A DNA stretch of 64,000 bases from Macrocystis pyrifera (GCA_031763025.1 JASSKH010000003.1:1665001-1729000), one strand, 5' to 3'. Positions 1 through 11,330 are shown, numbered from the stretch's first letter. Program-made: numbers and translations. The notes: generated from the sequence alone by a model not told the origin.

Positions 1-288
1 TGATGTGCTACGCTGGCGTTGATGTTGCCGCTGACGCCGTCTTTTGTGGTGGACCTTTGTCGTTGACCTTTGACGTTGTCTTCGTCGTTGGCGTTGACCT
101 CGACCTTGACGGGGGACTATGATGTTTTGTTGTTGTGTTTGTCGTTGGCGTTGACCTTGACCTTGACAGGTGACGGGTGACGGTGATGTTTTTGTTGTCT
201 TTGTCGTTGGCGTTGACCTTGACCTCGACCTTGATGCCGTTGACCTTGGCGTTCACATTGGCCTTGACCTTGATGTTGATGCCGGCAG
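1..288 (+). other. Intron (3' part) before exon 1; GTTGACCTTGAC-type simple repeats
   Basis: The stretch is filled with degenerate TTG/TTGACC repeats (for example repeated GTTGACCTTGACC), which also act as the pyrimidine-rich tract ahead of the acceptor GCCGGCAG at 281-288. I see no separate gene. Open frames here, on both strands, are repeat translations. Confidence 0.6.
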
Positions 289-534
289 CTGGAGGGCACG
301 ACGCCCATGGAACGGCGGGTTCGGCGGGCGGCGCAGTGCGCGTTCGGGATCCAGGAGGAGCTGCACGACTGCGAGCTGGCGGAGGAGGTACGGCTGAGCG
401 TGAAGATCGGAATCGGCATGGGAAAGGTGTCGGTGTTGCACCTGGGAGGCGTGTATAAGCGGATGGAGTACATCGCGGTGGGAGAGCCACTGTTGGAGGC
501 GTTCATCGCGGAACACCACGCCACCCCCGGAGAT
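289..534 (+). CDS. ADCY10-like: Exon 1: C-terminal part of cyclase domain C1
   Basis: 82 codons, phase 0 at both ends, acceptor GCCGGCAG and donor GTGAGT at 535. The product contains VKIGIGMGKVSVLHLGG followed by YIAVGEPLLEAF and AEHHATPGD. This matches the part of sAC C1 that reads VKIGLAAGHISML..GD...FLVIGQAV in the human protein. The metal-binding aspartates of C1 would lie in earlier exons outside the window. The ATG at 307 is internal to the domain and is not taken as the start, because in-frame coding upstream of it (LEGTTP) runs straight from the acceptor. Confidence 0.88.
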
Positions 535-1817
535 GTGAGTCCTGGAGTATATGAATGTGACGTTTGCCCTCCTGCTTGTATTTTTTTTCTCGTTTGGTTG
601 GTTCGTTTTTTTATTTGTTGGTTGGTCGCTTGTTTCGTGTTGCTTGTTTGCCTGTTTGTTTGCTATGTTTTCATGTCTGTTCGTGTGTTTGTCTTCGTGT
701 TCGCTCGTTTTTTGTTGTTGGTTGTCTGCTCGCCCGCTTTGCTGGCTTTGCTTGCTCGCCTACTTGTTAGCAGCCCATCTCCATGTTTGTGTTGATGGCA
801 ACGTAGCCTGGCTTGTGGCCACCAAGCAAGCCGTCACACTTTCGTGTGTTTTTTACCGTCGGTCTCGAGGGTGGTGGTTGTTGACATTGGTGTTCATGTT
901 GCTGATGCTAGTTTTGTCGTTGTTGTCGTCGTTTCTTGTGGGCGGTTGTTGTTTTGGAGTTATCGGTATGGTTGTTGGTGCTCGCGGATATGGCGGCAGT
1001 GAAGATGTTGGTTGATGTTTGCATTGTTGATATCGTGGGCGTTTTCTCTTGTTGACGTGGTATTTTATGTTGTGGTTGCTGATATCAGAGTTATTGACAT
1101 TGAGGTTGTTGACATGTTGTTGTTCTGTGGTTGTGTTGGTGCTGGGGTTGTTGTGATTGATGCTGGTGTTATTATGTGATGTTAGTGTATTAATGGTACT
1201 ATAGTAGAGTTGTTGTTGTTGTTGTTGTTGTTGTTTTCACATTAAACCGTTTTTTCTACCCGTCGACATCTAGCACAACCAGTGTCAGTGCCGATTCTTC
1301 AATCCTCGAGAGATACAAGTTCTGTGGTCACAAAGCTACGCCACAGAGATACTACGTTGCCACGTATGCAATGCAATGCCATGTCATCATACTGCGTACG
1401 GCAGGCACGACATACACATTCCATGACCTAGAGAAACGAAATGAAACAAAAGAGAAGAACAAAAACAAAAATAAAGACAATTCGAAAGAGAAGAAGAAAC
1501 AAGAAATATGTGTATATATATATATTTATGGTAGAATAGTAGTAGAGTTTATGGCAGTAGTGACAGCAGTCTTATTAATAGTAGTAGTAATGATAGAAGC
1601 CGTAGTGGAAGCTGTAGTCGTGACTATAAATTATTGATGGTAGCCGCAGTACTATTTATAGTAGTAGTTGTAGTGGACATACTCTCAGTAGCGTTAGTAT
1701 TAATAGGAGCAGTAGCAGTATTGGTATCGTAAATTGCCGGTTTCCTTGCGTCTTTTTTGGTCGTTGTCGTCAACCATTTTTTTCACGTGCATTCTCGACC
1801 GCTTCTTTTCGTTGCAG
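535..1817 (+). other. Intron 1
   Basis: 1.28 kb, T-rich, with a GTT microsatellite at about 1208-1235 and two TATTAATA palindromes (1573-1580, 1698-1705). The acceptor is CGTTGCAG at 1810-1817. Hydrophobic open frames at 551-1015 are translations of TTG/TTT-rich sequence. No gene seen. Confidence 0.7.
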
Positions 1818-2068
1818 GTCATTATCTCCGAGCCCGCGCACAAACTCGTGAAGGGGCACTTCACAACGACGGAATTGTTTGCGGACGGCTACTGTCGGGT
1901 CACCAAAGAGCAGAGGTACACCCCCATGCGTAAGCAAAACAAGGTGAACATGCTCCAGCAGACCTTAGACGACCCTCTTCTCGAGGTGAAGGTGAAGGGC
2001 TATATCCCGGGGGCGTTCTGAGGAACCTTCGGCCTGACAGTCCTGAGGACGAGCACTGGAGTAATGAG
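1818..2068 (+). CDS. ADCY10-like: Exon 2: C1-C2 linker of the cyclase, with one frame break
   Basis: The product begins VIISEPAHKLVKGHF and continues through DGYCRVTKEQR to YIPG. It matches the sAC stretch ISxxAWxLVKxHF...GYCRVT. The frame then hits TGA at 2019-2021, just after a run of five G at 2009-2013. Reading one base on, coding resumes as VLRNLRPDSPEDEHWSNE and reaches the donor GTGAGG at 2069, so the exon is 251 nt where 252 would keep phase 0 on both sides. A six-G run would restore the frame. Either the assembly lost one G or the allele is mutated. Confidence 0.85.
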
Positions 2069-2701
2069 GTGAGGTCGGGTGGTGGGAGGGGGGGGGGGGG
2101 GGGGGGGGGGGTACTCATGGCATGCATGGGCGTAGTCGTATGACCATAGACCCTCGCATCCCTGCAATGCCGGAACGGAGCACGTCGTGTGTTCACCGAC
2201 CAGACAGACATTGCTTGCACGGTTGTTGTTGCTGTTCTCAAGTACGCATTTCATCGTCATGATCTAAATAGTCGATGATCTCGAAAACAGAGGCCTACAT
2301 TTTTCTGGACGGGATCAAGGACCGAAATACCCAAGGAAAAATAGAACTACGGTAGGAGTGCAGCAAGTACGTACCAAAACAAAAAATCGATCGAAGGCGA
2401 GTTTATAAAAAATGACAGGGCGTAATTTTTTTTTGAAACCCTCCGGAGTTTGCTGGAGCGTCCGCCGTCCGCCGTAACGGTGCCGCACGCAAGTTGACGG
2501 CGCTCACAAAACATTATGATTGCTATGTTCCCCGGTAATATTACAAGAGAAGATATTATTAATAGTGAGAAACAAGCATGATGTGCAAACTGCGTCCATC
2601 GTGGGTTAAGATTTTTACGGCCCGCCTAATAGCGACCGCTGTACTCTCTCATTGTTTCGTGTATGCATGTGTATGATACGTTGTTTTTTGTTTCTGGGCA
2701 G
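2069..2701 (+). other. Intron 2
   Basis: It holds a poly(G) tract at about 2090-2111 joined to a minus-strand end of the C-tailed repeat (to about 2225), one TATTAATA at 2557-2564, and otherwise unremarkable sequence. The acceptor is TCTGGGCAG at 2693-2701. Confidence 0.7.
2086..2225 (-). repeat. C-tailed dispersed repeat, 3'-end fragment
   Basis: On the minus strand this reads GTGCAAGCAATGTCTG, then the CCGTCCCGGCATTG-type core, then CATGCATGCCATGAGTAC, then poly(C). It is the same terminal module as in the longer copies at 40622 and 57672. Confidence 0.75.
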
Positions 2702-2800
2702 ATTCGACGAGTCACGGTGCTTTTCGTCAACCTCGGGCTCAAGGAGCAGACCCTCTTAGCCGCAGCTGTTTACGACGAGGCGATGAGGGAGATGCACAGG
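2702..2800 (+). CDS. ADCY10-like: Exon 3: start of cyclase domain C2
   Basis: 33 codons, phase 0 to 0, donor GTGGGT. The product IRRVTVLFVNLGLKEQ aligns with the first beta strand of sAC C2 (LRPVTIVFVNL in human). In C2 the metal-binding Asp of C1 is normally replaced, and the Asn seen here (FVNL) fits a catalytic C2 half that supplies adenine-binding and transition-state residues rather than metal ligands. Confidence 0.9.
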
Positions 2801-3318
2801 GTGGGTCAACCAATCACGGCGCTAAGAGGCAGTTTTGAATGGCGTTTTCCTTCGGTACTGCTTACTGTTTGCCACATTGGGAAAATTGAGGGCCGTAAGT
2901 CATGCCAAGCTAAACGGAGCCAAACTAACCCAAGTCGAGCTCAGCCGAGTAAACTCCCTGCCTCCCTCGTTCCCTCTGTCTGTGTGCAATTCCCTGTGTA
3001 GATCCCGGCGCGACTCCTTGTTTATATGCCTGTGCAACTCCCGTATTATACCCTGTGCAACTCCCTGTACAGCGCCCTGTATAGCTCCCTGTGTAACTCC
3101 CCTGCATATCTCCCCTTGCAATTCTCTGTGCAACTCAACTCCCTGTATCACCCCCTGTGCAACTCCCTCTACAACTTCCTAGCTCCCTGTGCGACTCCTT
3201 CTACAACTCCTTGTGCAACTCTCGTACAACTCCCTGCAGAGCTCCTTGTACAACTCCCTGTGACGCTCCCCGTGTAACCCCCCTGTGCAACTATCTCCCT
3301 TTGCTCTGCGCCACAAAG
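2801..3318 (+). other. Intron 3 with a CTCCCTGTGCAA minisatellite
   Basis: From about 2955 to 3300 the intron is a degenerate tandem array of roughly 12-16 bp units around CAACTCCCTGT, which gives apparent Cys/Thr/Pro-rich open frames on both strands. The array directly precedes the acceptor CCACAAAG at 3311-3318, so it doubles as the polypyrimidine tract. Confidence 0.7.
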
Positions 3319-3473
3319 GTGATGGTTGCCGTGCAAGAGTCTGTGTACGAATACGAGGGCAGCATCAACAAATTTCTCATGGACGACAAAGGTTCCACCC
3401 TAGTGGCTGTCTACGGGTTGCCCCCTGTGGGTCACGCCGACGACCCCACAAGAGGCGTGCTGGCTGCTCTCAG
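3319..3473 (+). CDS. ADCY10-like: Exon 4: cyclase C2 core with the adenine-binding lysine
   Basis: 155 nt, phase 0 in and phase 2 out. It encodes YEGSINKFLMDDKGSTLVAV and then YGLPPVGHADDP. This aligns with human sAC GQINKVFMFDKGCSFLCVFGFPG; the Lys of DDKG corresponds to the residue that reads the adenine base, which argues for cAMP rather than cGMP. The exon can only join exon 5 in frame by ending at 3473 before GCGAGA, a GC donor in the usual AG|GC(A/G)AG context. Confidence 0.87.
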
Positions 3474-4004
3474 GCGAGAACCCCCCCCCCCTCCCCCTCC
3501 CTACTCCCGCCTCCCCATCTCTCGTACTCCCCTCCCCGAGCCAAATATTTAATAGGTACCAGGTACTGTTTTTGTTTCTTGCCTGTTGGGGTATTAGCTT
3601 TACTCAACGGGATGCATCATTGGGACACAAACCGCACTACTCATCACGACCTTCATCTGCTCCCCTTCTCGAGCAACAGCAGTCTGGCCTAGGGTCGGTT
3701 ACCAGCACGACGGAATGTCTTGCTTAGAGCCGGAGGTCACACGGTCGCCACAAAAGCAGTCTATCCGGGAGCCAAATGTGTCGGCCAACGGTCTGATACT
3801 AATTTTGGCCCGTCCAGAGTGGTCACACGTTGCGGTGGGTGCCTAGAGTTGACCCTTTTTGGGAAAAACTGCAGCTCCGTTTTTGGGGACAAACCGCGTG
3901 CAAACCAAGTGGTTCCTCGAAAGGGGCAAGCTAAGAGAAAAGAAGCCAAATCGAACTGTACCCGCCTACACCAGAGCTGTGTATTTCCCAGTGTGGATGA
4001 GGCA

Positions 4005-4112
4005 GAACCTTTTTGGAACCGCAGTCCGGTTTTGGGGACAAGCTACTCACGATATACTGTAATTTGAGGGGTGCGTCCCCCCGCAATGGGACTGCAGTTC
4101 TAAAAGGGCCGA
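4005..4112. mobile_element. TTAACCC/GCAGTCCCG foldback, decayed copy
   Basis: It reads CCTTTTTGGAACCGCAGTCC..TTTTGGGGACAAGC at the left and GGGACTGCAGTTCTAAAAGGG at the right, so its ends are inverted. Compare the near-perfect copy at 50294-50394. Confidence 0.55.
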
Positions 4113-4643
4113 GATAGGTGTTCTTCAGCCTGTACGTACCACACCTGTCTCGAGTCGGGGTACCCACTGGGTGTAAAGACAACTGTGGTGTGTCAGCTGC
4201 TGTCCGTCAAAGGGGGGCAAGAGTGCCGTCAACCATCGTATCGGCTTTGCGCCGGTGTTGGTGTTGGTGGTGTTGGCGTTAATGTTGATGTCGGTGTTGG
4301 TGTTGCTGTTGCTGTTGCTGTTGGTGTTGGTGTTGGTGTTGTTGGGTGTCGTTTTGTTGTTGTTGTTGTTGGTGTTGGTGTTGGTGTTGTTGATCTTGGT
4401 GTTGGTCTTGTTGGTCTTGTTAGTGCTGATGTTGATGTTGGTGTTGGTGTTGTTGTTGTGGTGTTTGTGTTGTTGGTCTTGGTGTTGTTGGTGCTGTTGC
4501 TGTTGCTCTGTTATTGTTGGTGTTGGTGTTGTTGGGTGTCGTTTTTTTGTTGGTGTTGTTGTTGGGTGTCGTTTTTTGTTGTTGTTATTTGTGTGGGTGT
4601 TGTTGTAGGTGTTGCTCTGTTTTTGGTGTTGTTGGTGTTGGTG

Positions 4644-4734
4644 TTGTAGGCGTAGGTGTTGGTGTTGTAGGCGTAGGTGTTGGTGTTGTAGGCGTAGGTG
4701 TTGGTGTTGTAGGTGTAGGTGTTGGTGTTGGTAT
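4644..4734. repeat. 21-bp minisatellite
   Basis: Unit GTAGGCGTAGGTGTTGGTGTT, about four copies, the last with GTG in place of GCG. It lies within a larger TTG-rich field (4250-5150). Confidence 0.8.
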
Positions 4735-4774
4735 TGTTGTTGTTGTCGTCGTTGTTTGTTGGTGTTGGTGTTGT

Positions 4775-4850
4775 TTTCTGGTGTCGGTGTTGTTTTCTGG
4801 TGTCGGTGTTGTTTTCTGGTGTTGGTGTTGTTTTCTGGTGTCGGTGTTGG
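4775..4850. repeat. About 19-20-bp minisatellite
   Basis: Tandem units of TTTTCTGGTGTCGGTGTTG, about four copies with C/T variation at one position. Confidence 0.75.
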
Positions 4851-5230
4851 CGCCGGTGTCGGTGTTACAGTAGTATTTTTGGCGTCGTCGTTGTTGTCGT
4901 TGGTGTTGCTGTCGTTGTTTTTGTGTGATTGTTGCGCTTGCTTATGTGGTTGTTGGTTGTCCGTGATGTTGGTACTGCTGTCTTTTTGTTGTTGTTGTTG
5001 ATGATCAGTTGATGTCTTTGTTGATGATATCGGTTGTGATCGTTGGCGCTGATGTTGGTGTCGGTGATCGGTGCCGATGTCGTTTTGCTGTTGTCGACTG
5101 TTGTGGTGTCAGACGTTGATCGTCCGTTGCTGTTGTTATTTTCATTGGTTGCATTCTCCCGCATTATTGACCCGACCATATTCTGACGGTTCTCCCCCCC
5201 CCCCCCCCCCCCCCCCCCCTACCCCCACAG

Positions 5231-5342
5231 GCTGTGCGAACGTCTCTTTGACCTGGCGAAGGTTGGTTCCGTAGGCATCACGACGGGGGAAGCGTTTTGC
5301 GGGGTGGTTGGCTCCAAGACTCGAAAAGAGTACACCGTCCTG
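5231..5342 (+). CDS. ADCY10-like: Exon 5: cyclase C2 domain
   Basis: 112 nt, taking one base to complete AGG from exon 4. The product is LCERLFDLAKVGSVGITTGEAFCGVVG in two runs, then KTRKEYTVL. It aligns with human SIGVASGIVFCGIVGHTVRHEYTVI. The Thr of EYTV is the second adenine-contact residue of sAC and is conserved. Donor GTGAGA at 5343. Confidence 0.9.
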
Positions 5343-6246
5343 GTGAGAGCCACAGCGCAGTTTTTCGGAAGAACGTGGCGCTCATGCATTGTGAAGGCGA
5401 CCCATTGTTTTGGCTTTGAGGGGTCCACCGTCGTGCTCGTGCCATTCATGAGCCGTGATTTTTTTGTTTTTTTTTTGTAAACATTTATTACGAAAATACC
5501 CGTCAGCCGCGAGTCCGACCGATTGAACTCGCTCTCAACTTTTGCGAGCTTCCTGATTTCTTATTTTCAGGAGTTCACGTTTTGCTACGAGTGAGGCATG
5601 ATTTTTTTGTTTTTCCAGCTGGTGAGATTTCTGAATTTTCAAGTTTTTGAGGAGAACACCCATTTGCTCGTTAGCCCTGGGTTTGGTGTGAAGAGTACAT
5701 CGTGGTGGAGCATATCAACCATAGTGGTAGTCAGAACCAACAATATGGTGCGTAAAAATGGGGGGGTACATGAAAATTGGGTTGATCATGGGTCCAAATT
5801 ACTACCTGATATTCGTATGTATTACTATGGCCCCCCGTAATGGCGACCTATTAGTATTAGTTTATTTTGGAGATTACACCTTGCTGTTGAATTTGGAGAG
5901 TACGCGGTGATGGTAAAAGCCGTCGTTTTGGTTTTCGGGTTGAGCATGACGGGTGAGGCGTGTCTCCTTCGTGCAGCGTGAAAAAAGAAAACGAAAGATG
6001 GAAACGTTTAAAATTAAAAATTGAGGCTGGAACTGAAAAGTGTGCGTGAAAGCGAAATTGAAAGCGTAATTTAACTGAAAATTACAGTAGTTGAAGTGAA
6101 ATGGCAGTGAAGGCGAAGTTGAACTGAACACGATTCAAATCGAGATGAAACTGAAACCTTTTTAATTAACACTTGAGTGGAAAATGAGAATGATTTTTGT
6201 TATTTTTAGTTTAAAGTAATGTGAAACCTGAAACTTGTAACATCAG
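5343..6246 (+). other. Intron 5
   Basis: Contains the truncated right end of a TTACGGGGG MITE (5818-5840) and an AT-rich stretch with GAAA/CTGAAA-type repeats (5980-6230). The acceptor is CATCAG at 6241-6246. No gene. Confidence 0.65.
5818..5840. mobile_element. TTACGGGGG MITE, right end only
   Basis: ACTATGGCCCCCCGTAA with no left half upstream. It is a fragment of the 105-bp foldback family. Confidence 0.55.
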
Positions 6247-6384
6247 GGGGACAGTGTGAACCTGGCGGCGAGGCTGATGCAAAGAGCCACTTCTGAAGAC
6301 GGAGGCGTTATGTGTGAGCTTGCCACCAAACGGGCCTGTGGTGGCCTGCTGCAGTTCAAGGCTCGGGGGGACTTCCGAATTAAG
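6247..6384 (+). CDS. ADCY10-like: Exon 6: cyclase C2 catalytic segment (VNLAAR)
   Basis: 46 codons, phase 0 to 0, donor GTGGGT. Begins GDSVNLAARLMQRA. With exon 5 this gives EYTVLGDSVNLAARLM, against EYTVIGQKVNLAARMM in human sAC. The Asn and Arg of VNLAAR are the ribose-contact and transition-state-stabilising residues of class III cyclases, and both are present. The rest (GGLLQFKARGDFRIK) matches the C2 end. On the criteria visible here the C2 half is catalytically competent. Confidence 0.92.
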
Positions 6385-9300
6385 GTGGGTCGTCGGCCAT
6401 TTTCTCCGTATCAGTACCGGGCATCAGAAAAAAAACACCGCACGATTATAGGGGATCAAATTGGAAATTGGAATTTTTCCCCGTGGGGGTGTTTCTTGTC
6501 TTGCTTGTTATATAATGGTATGCGGGTGTTAGGCTGAATTATAGTGGCGTGTGTTGAGTAATGCAGGCTACTGCTGTACGCTCCTGCGTCACGGAAGGCG
6601 TTTATGAGTGCTTGTGATTGCATGGAAGCCTGGTTGATTGATTGGTTGGTTGCTATATTTCATATGTAGATTGGTTGGTTGATGTGGTTGATGATTACTT
6701 TGATTGCTTGTTTGTTCGTTTGTTTGTTTGTTCGTTCGTTTGGTTGTTTGTTGGTTTGCTGTTCGTTTATTTGAAGGCGTTGATGAGTGCTTGTGATCGT
6801 ATGTAAGCCTGGTTGGTTGATTGTTTGGTTGCTGTATGTAATTTGGTTGGTTGATTGTTTGGTTGCTGTATGTAATTTGGTTGGTTGATGTGGTTGATGA
6901 TTACTTTGTTCGATTGTTTGTTTGTTCGTTTGATTGTTCGATCTTTTGGTTGTTTGTTGGTTTGCTTGTTCGTTTATTTGTTTGTGCGTTCGTCGATGGG
7001 TTGGTTGGTTGGTTGATTTATTGCTTGACTTGTTGACCGATTTGATGGGTCGAGCAAGCGAGGCTTGCTTGATAGTGAATTCCAGTAGGTGATAGATTTG
7101 TGCGTCGGTATAGTAAGTACTGCTGTAGGTATATGTATACGTATATTTGTCAAATTTCCGTACTTTTGCCAACTTTTCTCTTCGCACGAGCACTTTTAGG
7201 CAAAACACTAAGTACACGGACACGGGAAGCCCTGCCGGACACATTGGTCTAGGTCTCGGCGCGATCCGTGCACTCTGAAGCGCGTGGCGGGCGCTCAAAG
7301 TTTTTTTTTCCGGCGGGAGTGGATAAGACGATTTCCCTGGTTTCAGTGAGAGGCTTTACTTTGTACGTACGTATCGGTACATACATGTCATGCTGTCTGT
7401 TTTCTCCCCTAGGCTCTCACGAGCTATGAGCACACAGCTCAGACATATGCCAGGTACACAACAGACAACATGCACAGATCCCAACGTTCCAACGCTGCCG
7501 CCCCCCCGCCCACCCGCCGTGCGTGCGCGACACACCCTCATGCGCAGTGTTGCTGTGGTTGGTTGCGTTTGTCGGAGCCTGCAGTCCGCATTTTTGATCC
7601 GTATATACCCAGGATGACGTGTATATCCCTGTACATATTTTTTGTGTTGCACGGAGCAGGGACCACCGCCTAGAGAACAATAGCCACAGCAGTGCACAGA
7701 GCGTGCTTACCTCCAGCTCCCTACAGCACCACAACCCTGCTGCCCTGCTGCCCAGCAGCAGCAGCAGTGGGCACACCTTGCGCGTATGGATGATCGTACT
7801 GCGGCTATCACAGTTGGTTTATTCGATAGATCACTTGATGACCACGCCACGAACACACCAACCAGCATCACACACCTCTCTCCCTGCTTCAGAATCCTCT
7901 TCTTCTGCTTATTGCTGTGTGTGATCCAACATTGCCACTGTTCCAGCTGTGCTCAGCACAGTGCGCCAACAGCAGGAGCAGGCAGGGTACTTTGCGCAGG
8001 TGGAAGATCCACGCTGTAAGCTCAGTACTACTGTGGTTCGTTGTTGTTGTCATCGGCAGCACGTACCTTCGCAGTGTGTGACCCATTATCCCCGGATCGA
8101 TATATTCGTCGTCTCGAGTACAACAAAAACAAATCGTTCGTGCTGTACAACAAATTATTCGTACAGCAGCGTTCGTACAAAACATACTTACAGCAGTAGT
8201 TCTCATTGCTGTGTCCTACATTGCTGACCGATAGATCCTAGAGCCAGCTGAAAGGGGATCAGTACACGTACGTTCCTCGCGTGGCATTCTACAGCAGTAC
8301 TGCTGTATATGCAGTTGTACCTGTACAAGCTACTATACTGCTGTAGGAGATCGTGCAAAGTGTTTTAAATTGCGTAAAAATCGCGATGTGCCAGTTGTTC
8401 GAGCACTGTTCTAGCGTAAACGTTTATACTGCGCGCGATAAAATTTTCGTTTCCGAGGTTCGACTCGCACCATCCACGCATTTTTTTTCAAATTCACTTT
8501 TTCTTACTTTTTTTGTACCAAGACTACAACAGTACTATTAATAATACAGTCGTCCACACCTTGCTTTTCTGAGCGTATACGTAGTGTGATTTGTTGTAAT
8601 ACAATAAGTTGTGTGTGTTTATTTTCCACTTCTGGCTTTTTTTGTACCGACCAGTACATTCATCCACCTTGCTTTTCTGAACGTTTCATATGATATTGTA
8701 GTTTCTTGTGTGTTTTTGCCCAAGGTAAAGATTTTTTGGGCGCGCTTACGTGTGGCGTGCGTTCACACCTCAACATTTCACAGCTACTCCCAATAGTTGG
8801 GAGTAAAGCAAAGTATGTTCGAGAGAATATTGCTCTTATTATCGTAGGTGCTTCGTACACTCGCAGTATTTCGGGGGTTTTGTACTCGAGATACTGCGAG
8901 TACTCGCAGAATTTTGAGGTTCTGTCGATACTACTTCGTATACTTTCGGGCTCGCACTAATGCGGGGTTCGCTACTGCTGCTGGCGTGGATACCCCCTGT
9001 TGTGCTTCAAGTGTCTCGGGGTTCTGTACCGCGGGTACTACAAGTATTCTAGTCTATAGCAGTAGCAGTATTTCGTCCGTTGGTAGTGTTCGTACTGCTA
9101 CTTCTGCGAGACCCAGTACTCGCGGTAATGAAATACCCTCAATATGCCCAGTATACTTCGAGTGAGTATCATGTATACTTCAACCGTCTGTGCACCGCGT
9201 CGACAATTCTCAGGCCCAGCGTTCGGCACCAAACACACCTAGATAGTCCCACACGAGTGGGAGTTGGAGCAAACCACTTTCGCCGGAGACAACTTGAGTA

Positions 9301-10165
9301 CTTGAAGCAGTCTGGCAGTATTTCGAGATACGCGTTTGCGAGGAATATATATGCATGTACTGCGAATACTCTCAGTATCTCGAGGTTCTGTACTGCGCAT
9401 ATTGCCTTTACTCCAAGTATTTCGTGTTTCGATACTACTGCGGGTACATACTTTCCTGTATTCTCGGGGTTCAGTACTGCTCACACTCTCGTTACTCTCA
9501 GTATTTGGGCCTTCTCAGTGCTGGCAATATTTTTGCCGCCAGTACTCCAATTCTCTCAGTGCTCGGACTACGATTTGTTCTCGCCGAGCATTCATCTGCG
9601 AAACCTTGATGTTACCCTGAGCACCAAGAAACATTTATTTTGGGGCAACATATATATATATATATTGTACCAGTATGTATGTGCTGTACCTTACTCAACC
9701 GGTCACAAAGTATTATGGCGCAACCTCGACCTCGCGCAACTTTTTTGTACGAATTAATCGCCGCGAGTCGGCTGGATCAATCGGCTGGATCAATATATCC
9801 ACTTATCGCTACCGTATTTTATATTGTTGTAGTAATGATCTCACACTAATTCCGCGAACAGCAGTATAATAGTCTTCACAAATATGTAGTGTGTCTTCAC
9901 GTTAAAATGATGGGTGGATGCAGGTACTACTTCTACACAAGTGTGCAGGGTTGCATACGAATATTATTTCGCTCTTGCGCCACTCCCCTATTCATACGGC
10001 ACCTCCCGGAGGGGAACCTTGTATGGATATATGGATGGATTGATGAACACTTCGAAGTAAATGTAACATTGATTGATCGATTGATTGATTGATGGATTGA
10101 TTAATTGATTGATTGATTCTCGATTGTCGTGCTTGTGTTCCCCCCTGCACTGCCCACCCGCCCAG
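6385..10165 (+). other. Intron 6 with a 2.9-kb dispersed repeat
   Basis: 3.8 kb. 6600-7060 is TTGGTTGATTG-type simple sequence. About 7150-10025 is a full copy of a repeat whose two halves recur at 31355 and 37905. 10040-10125 is a GATT/TTGATTGA microsatellite ending near the acceptor CGCCCAG at 10159-10165. Open frames in the repeat are not recognisable proteins. Confidence 0.7.
7150..10025 (+). repeat. Large dispersed repeat, complete copy
   Basis: The left part (about 7150-8890) matches about 31355-33030, including CGGACACATTGGTC and GGGCACACCTTGCG segments. The right part (about 8945-10025) matches about 37905-39535, including GGCGCAACCTCGACC and CTTGCGCCACTCCCCTATT. The stretch 8850-9560 is a degenerate array built on CTCGCAGTATTTCG / GAGGTTCTGTACTGCG. 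I found no terminal inverted repeat, RT or transposase, so the class is unknown. Confidence 0.7.
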
Positions 10166-10348
10166 GGTAAAACGGCGGCGGCGAAGGTGTTTCAGCCGTA
10201 CCCAGAAGACTTCCCCAAGCCGAAGCCACCGCAGTACCTTGGAGCCAACATGTACGGCCTCATTCACAACCAGCAGAGGCAGAACTACGCCATGCACAAG
10301 CTGCTCACCAGCCTGCAGGCCTACTTCGCGAGGCAAACCGTCAAGGAG
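10166..10348 (+). CDS. ADCY10-like: Exon 7: region just after C2
   Basis: 61 codons, phase 0 to 0, donor GTATGT. The product opens GKTAAAKVFQPYP, which fits the conserved K-G-K..V..F.P closure of sAC C2 (human MKGVADSGPLYQYWG region). It continues YLGANMYGLIHNQQRQNY and LTSLQAYFARQTVKE. The second half has no counterpart that I recognise and probably starts the lineage-specific linker. Confidence 0.85.
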
Positions 10349-10424
10349 GTATGTATAATAGGTGCTCGCGTGCGTGAGTCTTGCGTGCGTGCGTGCCTTC
10401 GTTTGAACGTTTTTACACCTTGAA

Positions 10425-10640
10425 CAGACCGGATAGATGATCGATTCGCACTTGACGACAGAGATCTATCCGGGTAGATGGATCCCTGACTTTGCCATGT
10501 GGGAGCTGTATAATCCGATTTTGACCTTTGTACGGTTGGACGTGTTTCCTGGGTTGAATCTGGACTATACAGATCCTGCACAGCACCTCAGAAGGACAAG
10601 TTAGAACCTACTGTAGATGATCTATCTGATTTGTGTAACG
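10425..10640. repeat. GATCTAG/TTTCCTGGGT dispersed repeat
   Basis: Shares GTTTCCTGGGTTGAATCTG, CAGATCCTGCACA and terminal GATGATCTATCTG with about 13243-13450, 49015-49185 and 57035-57155. The ends are loosely inverted (AGATGATC...GATGATCTATC). Confidence 0.55.
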
Positions 10641-11330
10641 TGTGGACGTTTTTATGCGTTACGTCTTTTGTTTATACGGACTGCATAGCTCATCAAGACG
10701 CGTTAAAAGAAAAAATGGTTGGGTCAGGCTGTTCGAATTTTGTGGTTCGGTCTGTCTTGTCTTCGTTTTAGTTTGTCGAGAGTTTTTTTTTTTTCAAGGT
10801 GTGTTCGGTTGAACCCGCTTCGTTGGACTGTTCGGTTTAGATTGTTCGGTTACGTAATTCAGTTTGTTTGTTCGAGTAGGGTCGCTTATTGTTTCTCGTT
10901 TCGTAAGCGACCTGCAGCAGCTCGAGATTTTTTGGTGTGCGTGTACTTGTACGAGTTAACGAAATATTTACTGCAATAATTTCCGATATATCGGAAATCA
11001 TATCGGTTATTAAAAAAATCGGAAAATGCCGTTGTCGCGAGTTCCGATAGACATTCGATACTCGAACATGCTGTACCCAATAGTAACCATGATGTACAGG
11101 GTACATACATAGAGCACTGCAGTGTCTACGCGTCTGCGGGGACTACGATGGTGCAGGTATTAGTAGTACTGGATACATGCTACGATTGGGGCTGCACCTA
11201 CTCTTTGCCTGCTGAGGCTCCTGGCTTGAGGAGCTGTATGCTATTGGTAAGTCACCCAAACACTGACTTTTAGAAGAAATGAAACAGCAACACGATGGTT
11301 TAGGCATACAACGAATATCAATACCGTATA

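Larger units (their letters stand above)
3474..5230 (+). other. Intron 4 (GC donor); TTG-rich minisatellites and a poly(C) 3' end
   Basis: Contents: a short C-rich run (3480-3500); two degenerate copies of the TTAACCC-type foldback (about 3850-3930 and 4005-4112); a 900-bp TTG/GTTGGT-rich block (4250-5150) with two clear minisatellites; and 26 consecutive C at 5194-5219 ending in TACCCCCACAG. No gene. Confidence 0.7.

Noticed and set aside
6660-7298. A 212-codon minus-strand Asn/Gln/Lys-rich frame
   Set aside because: It is the reverse of TTGGTTGATTG / TTTGTTTG simple sequence.
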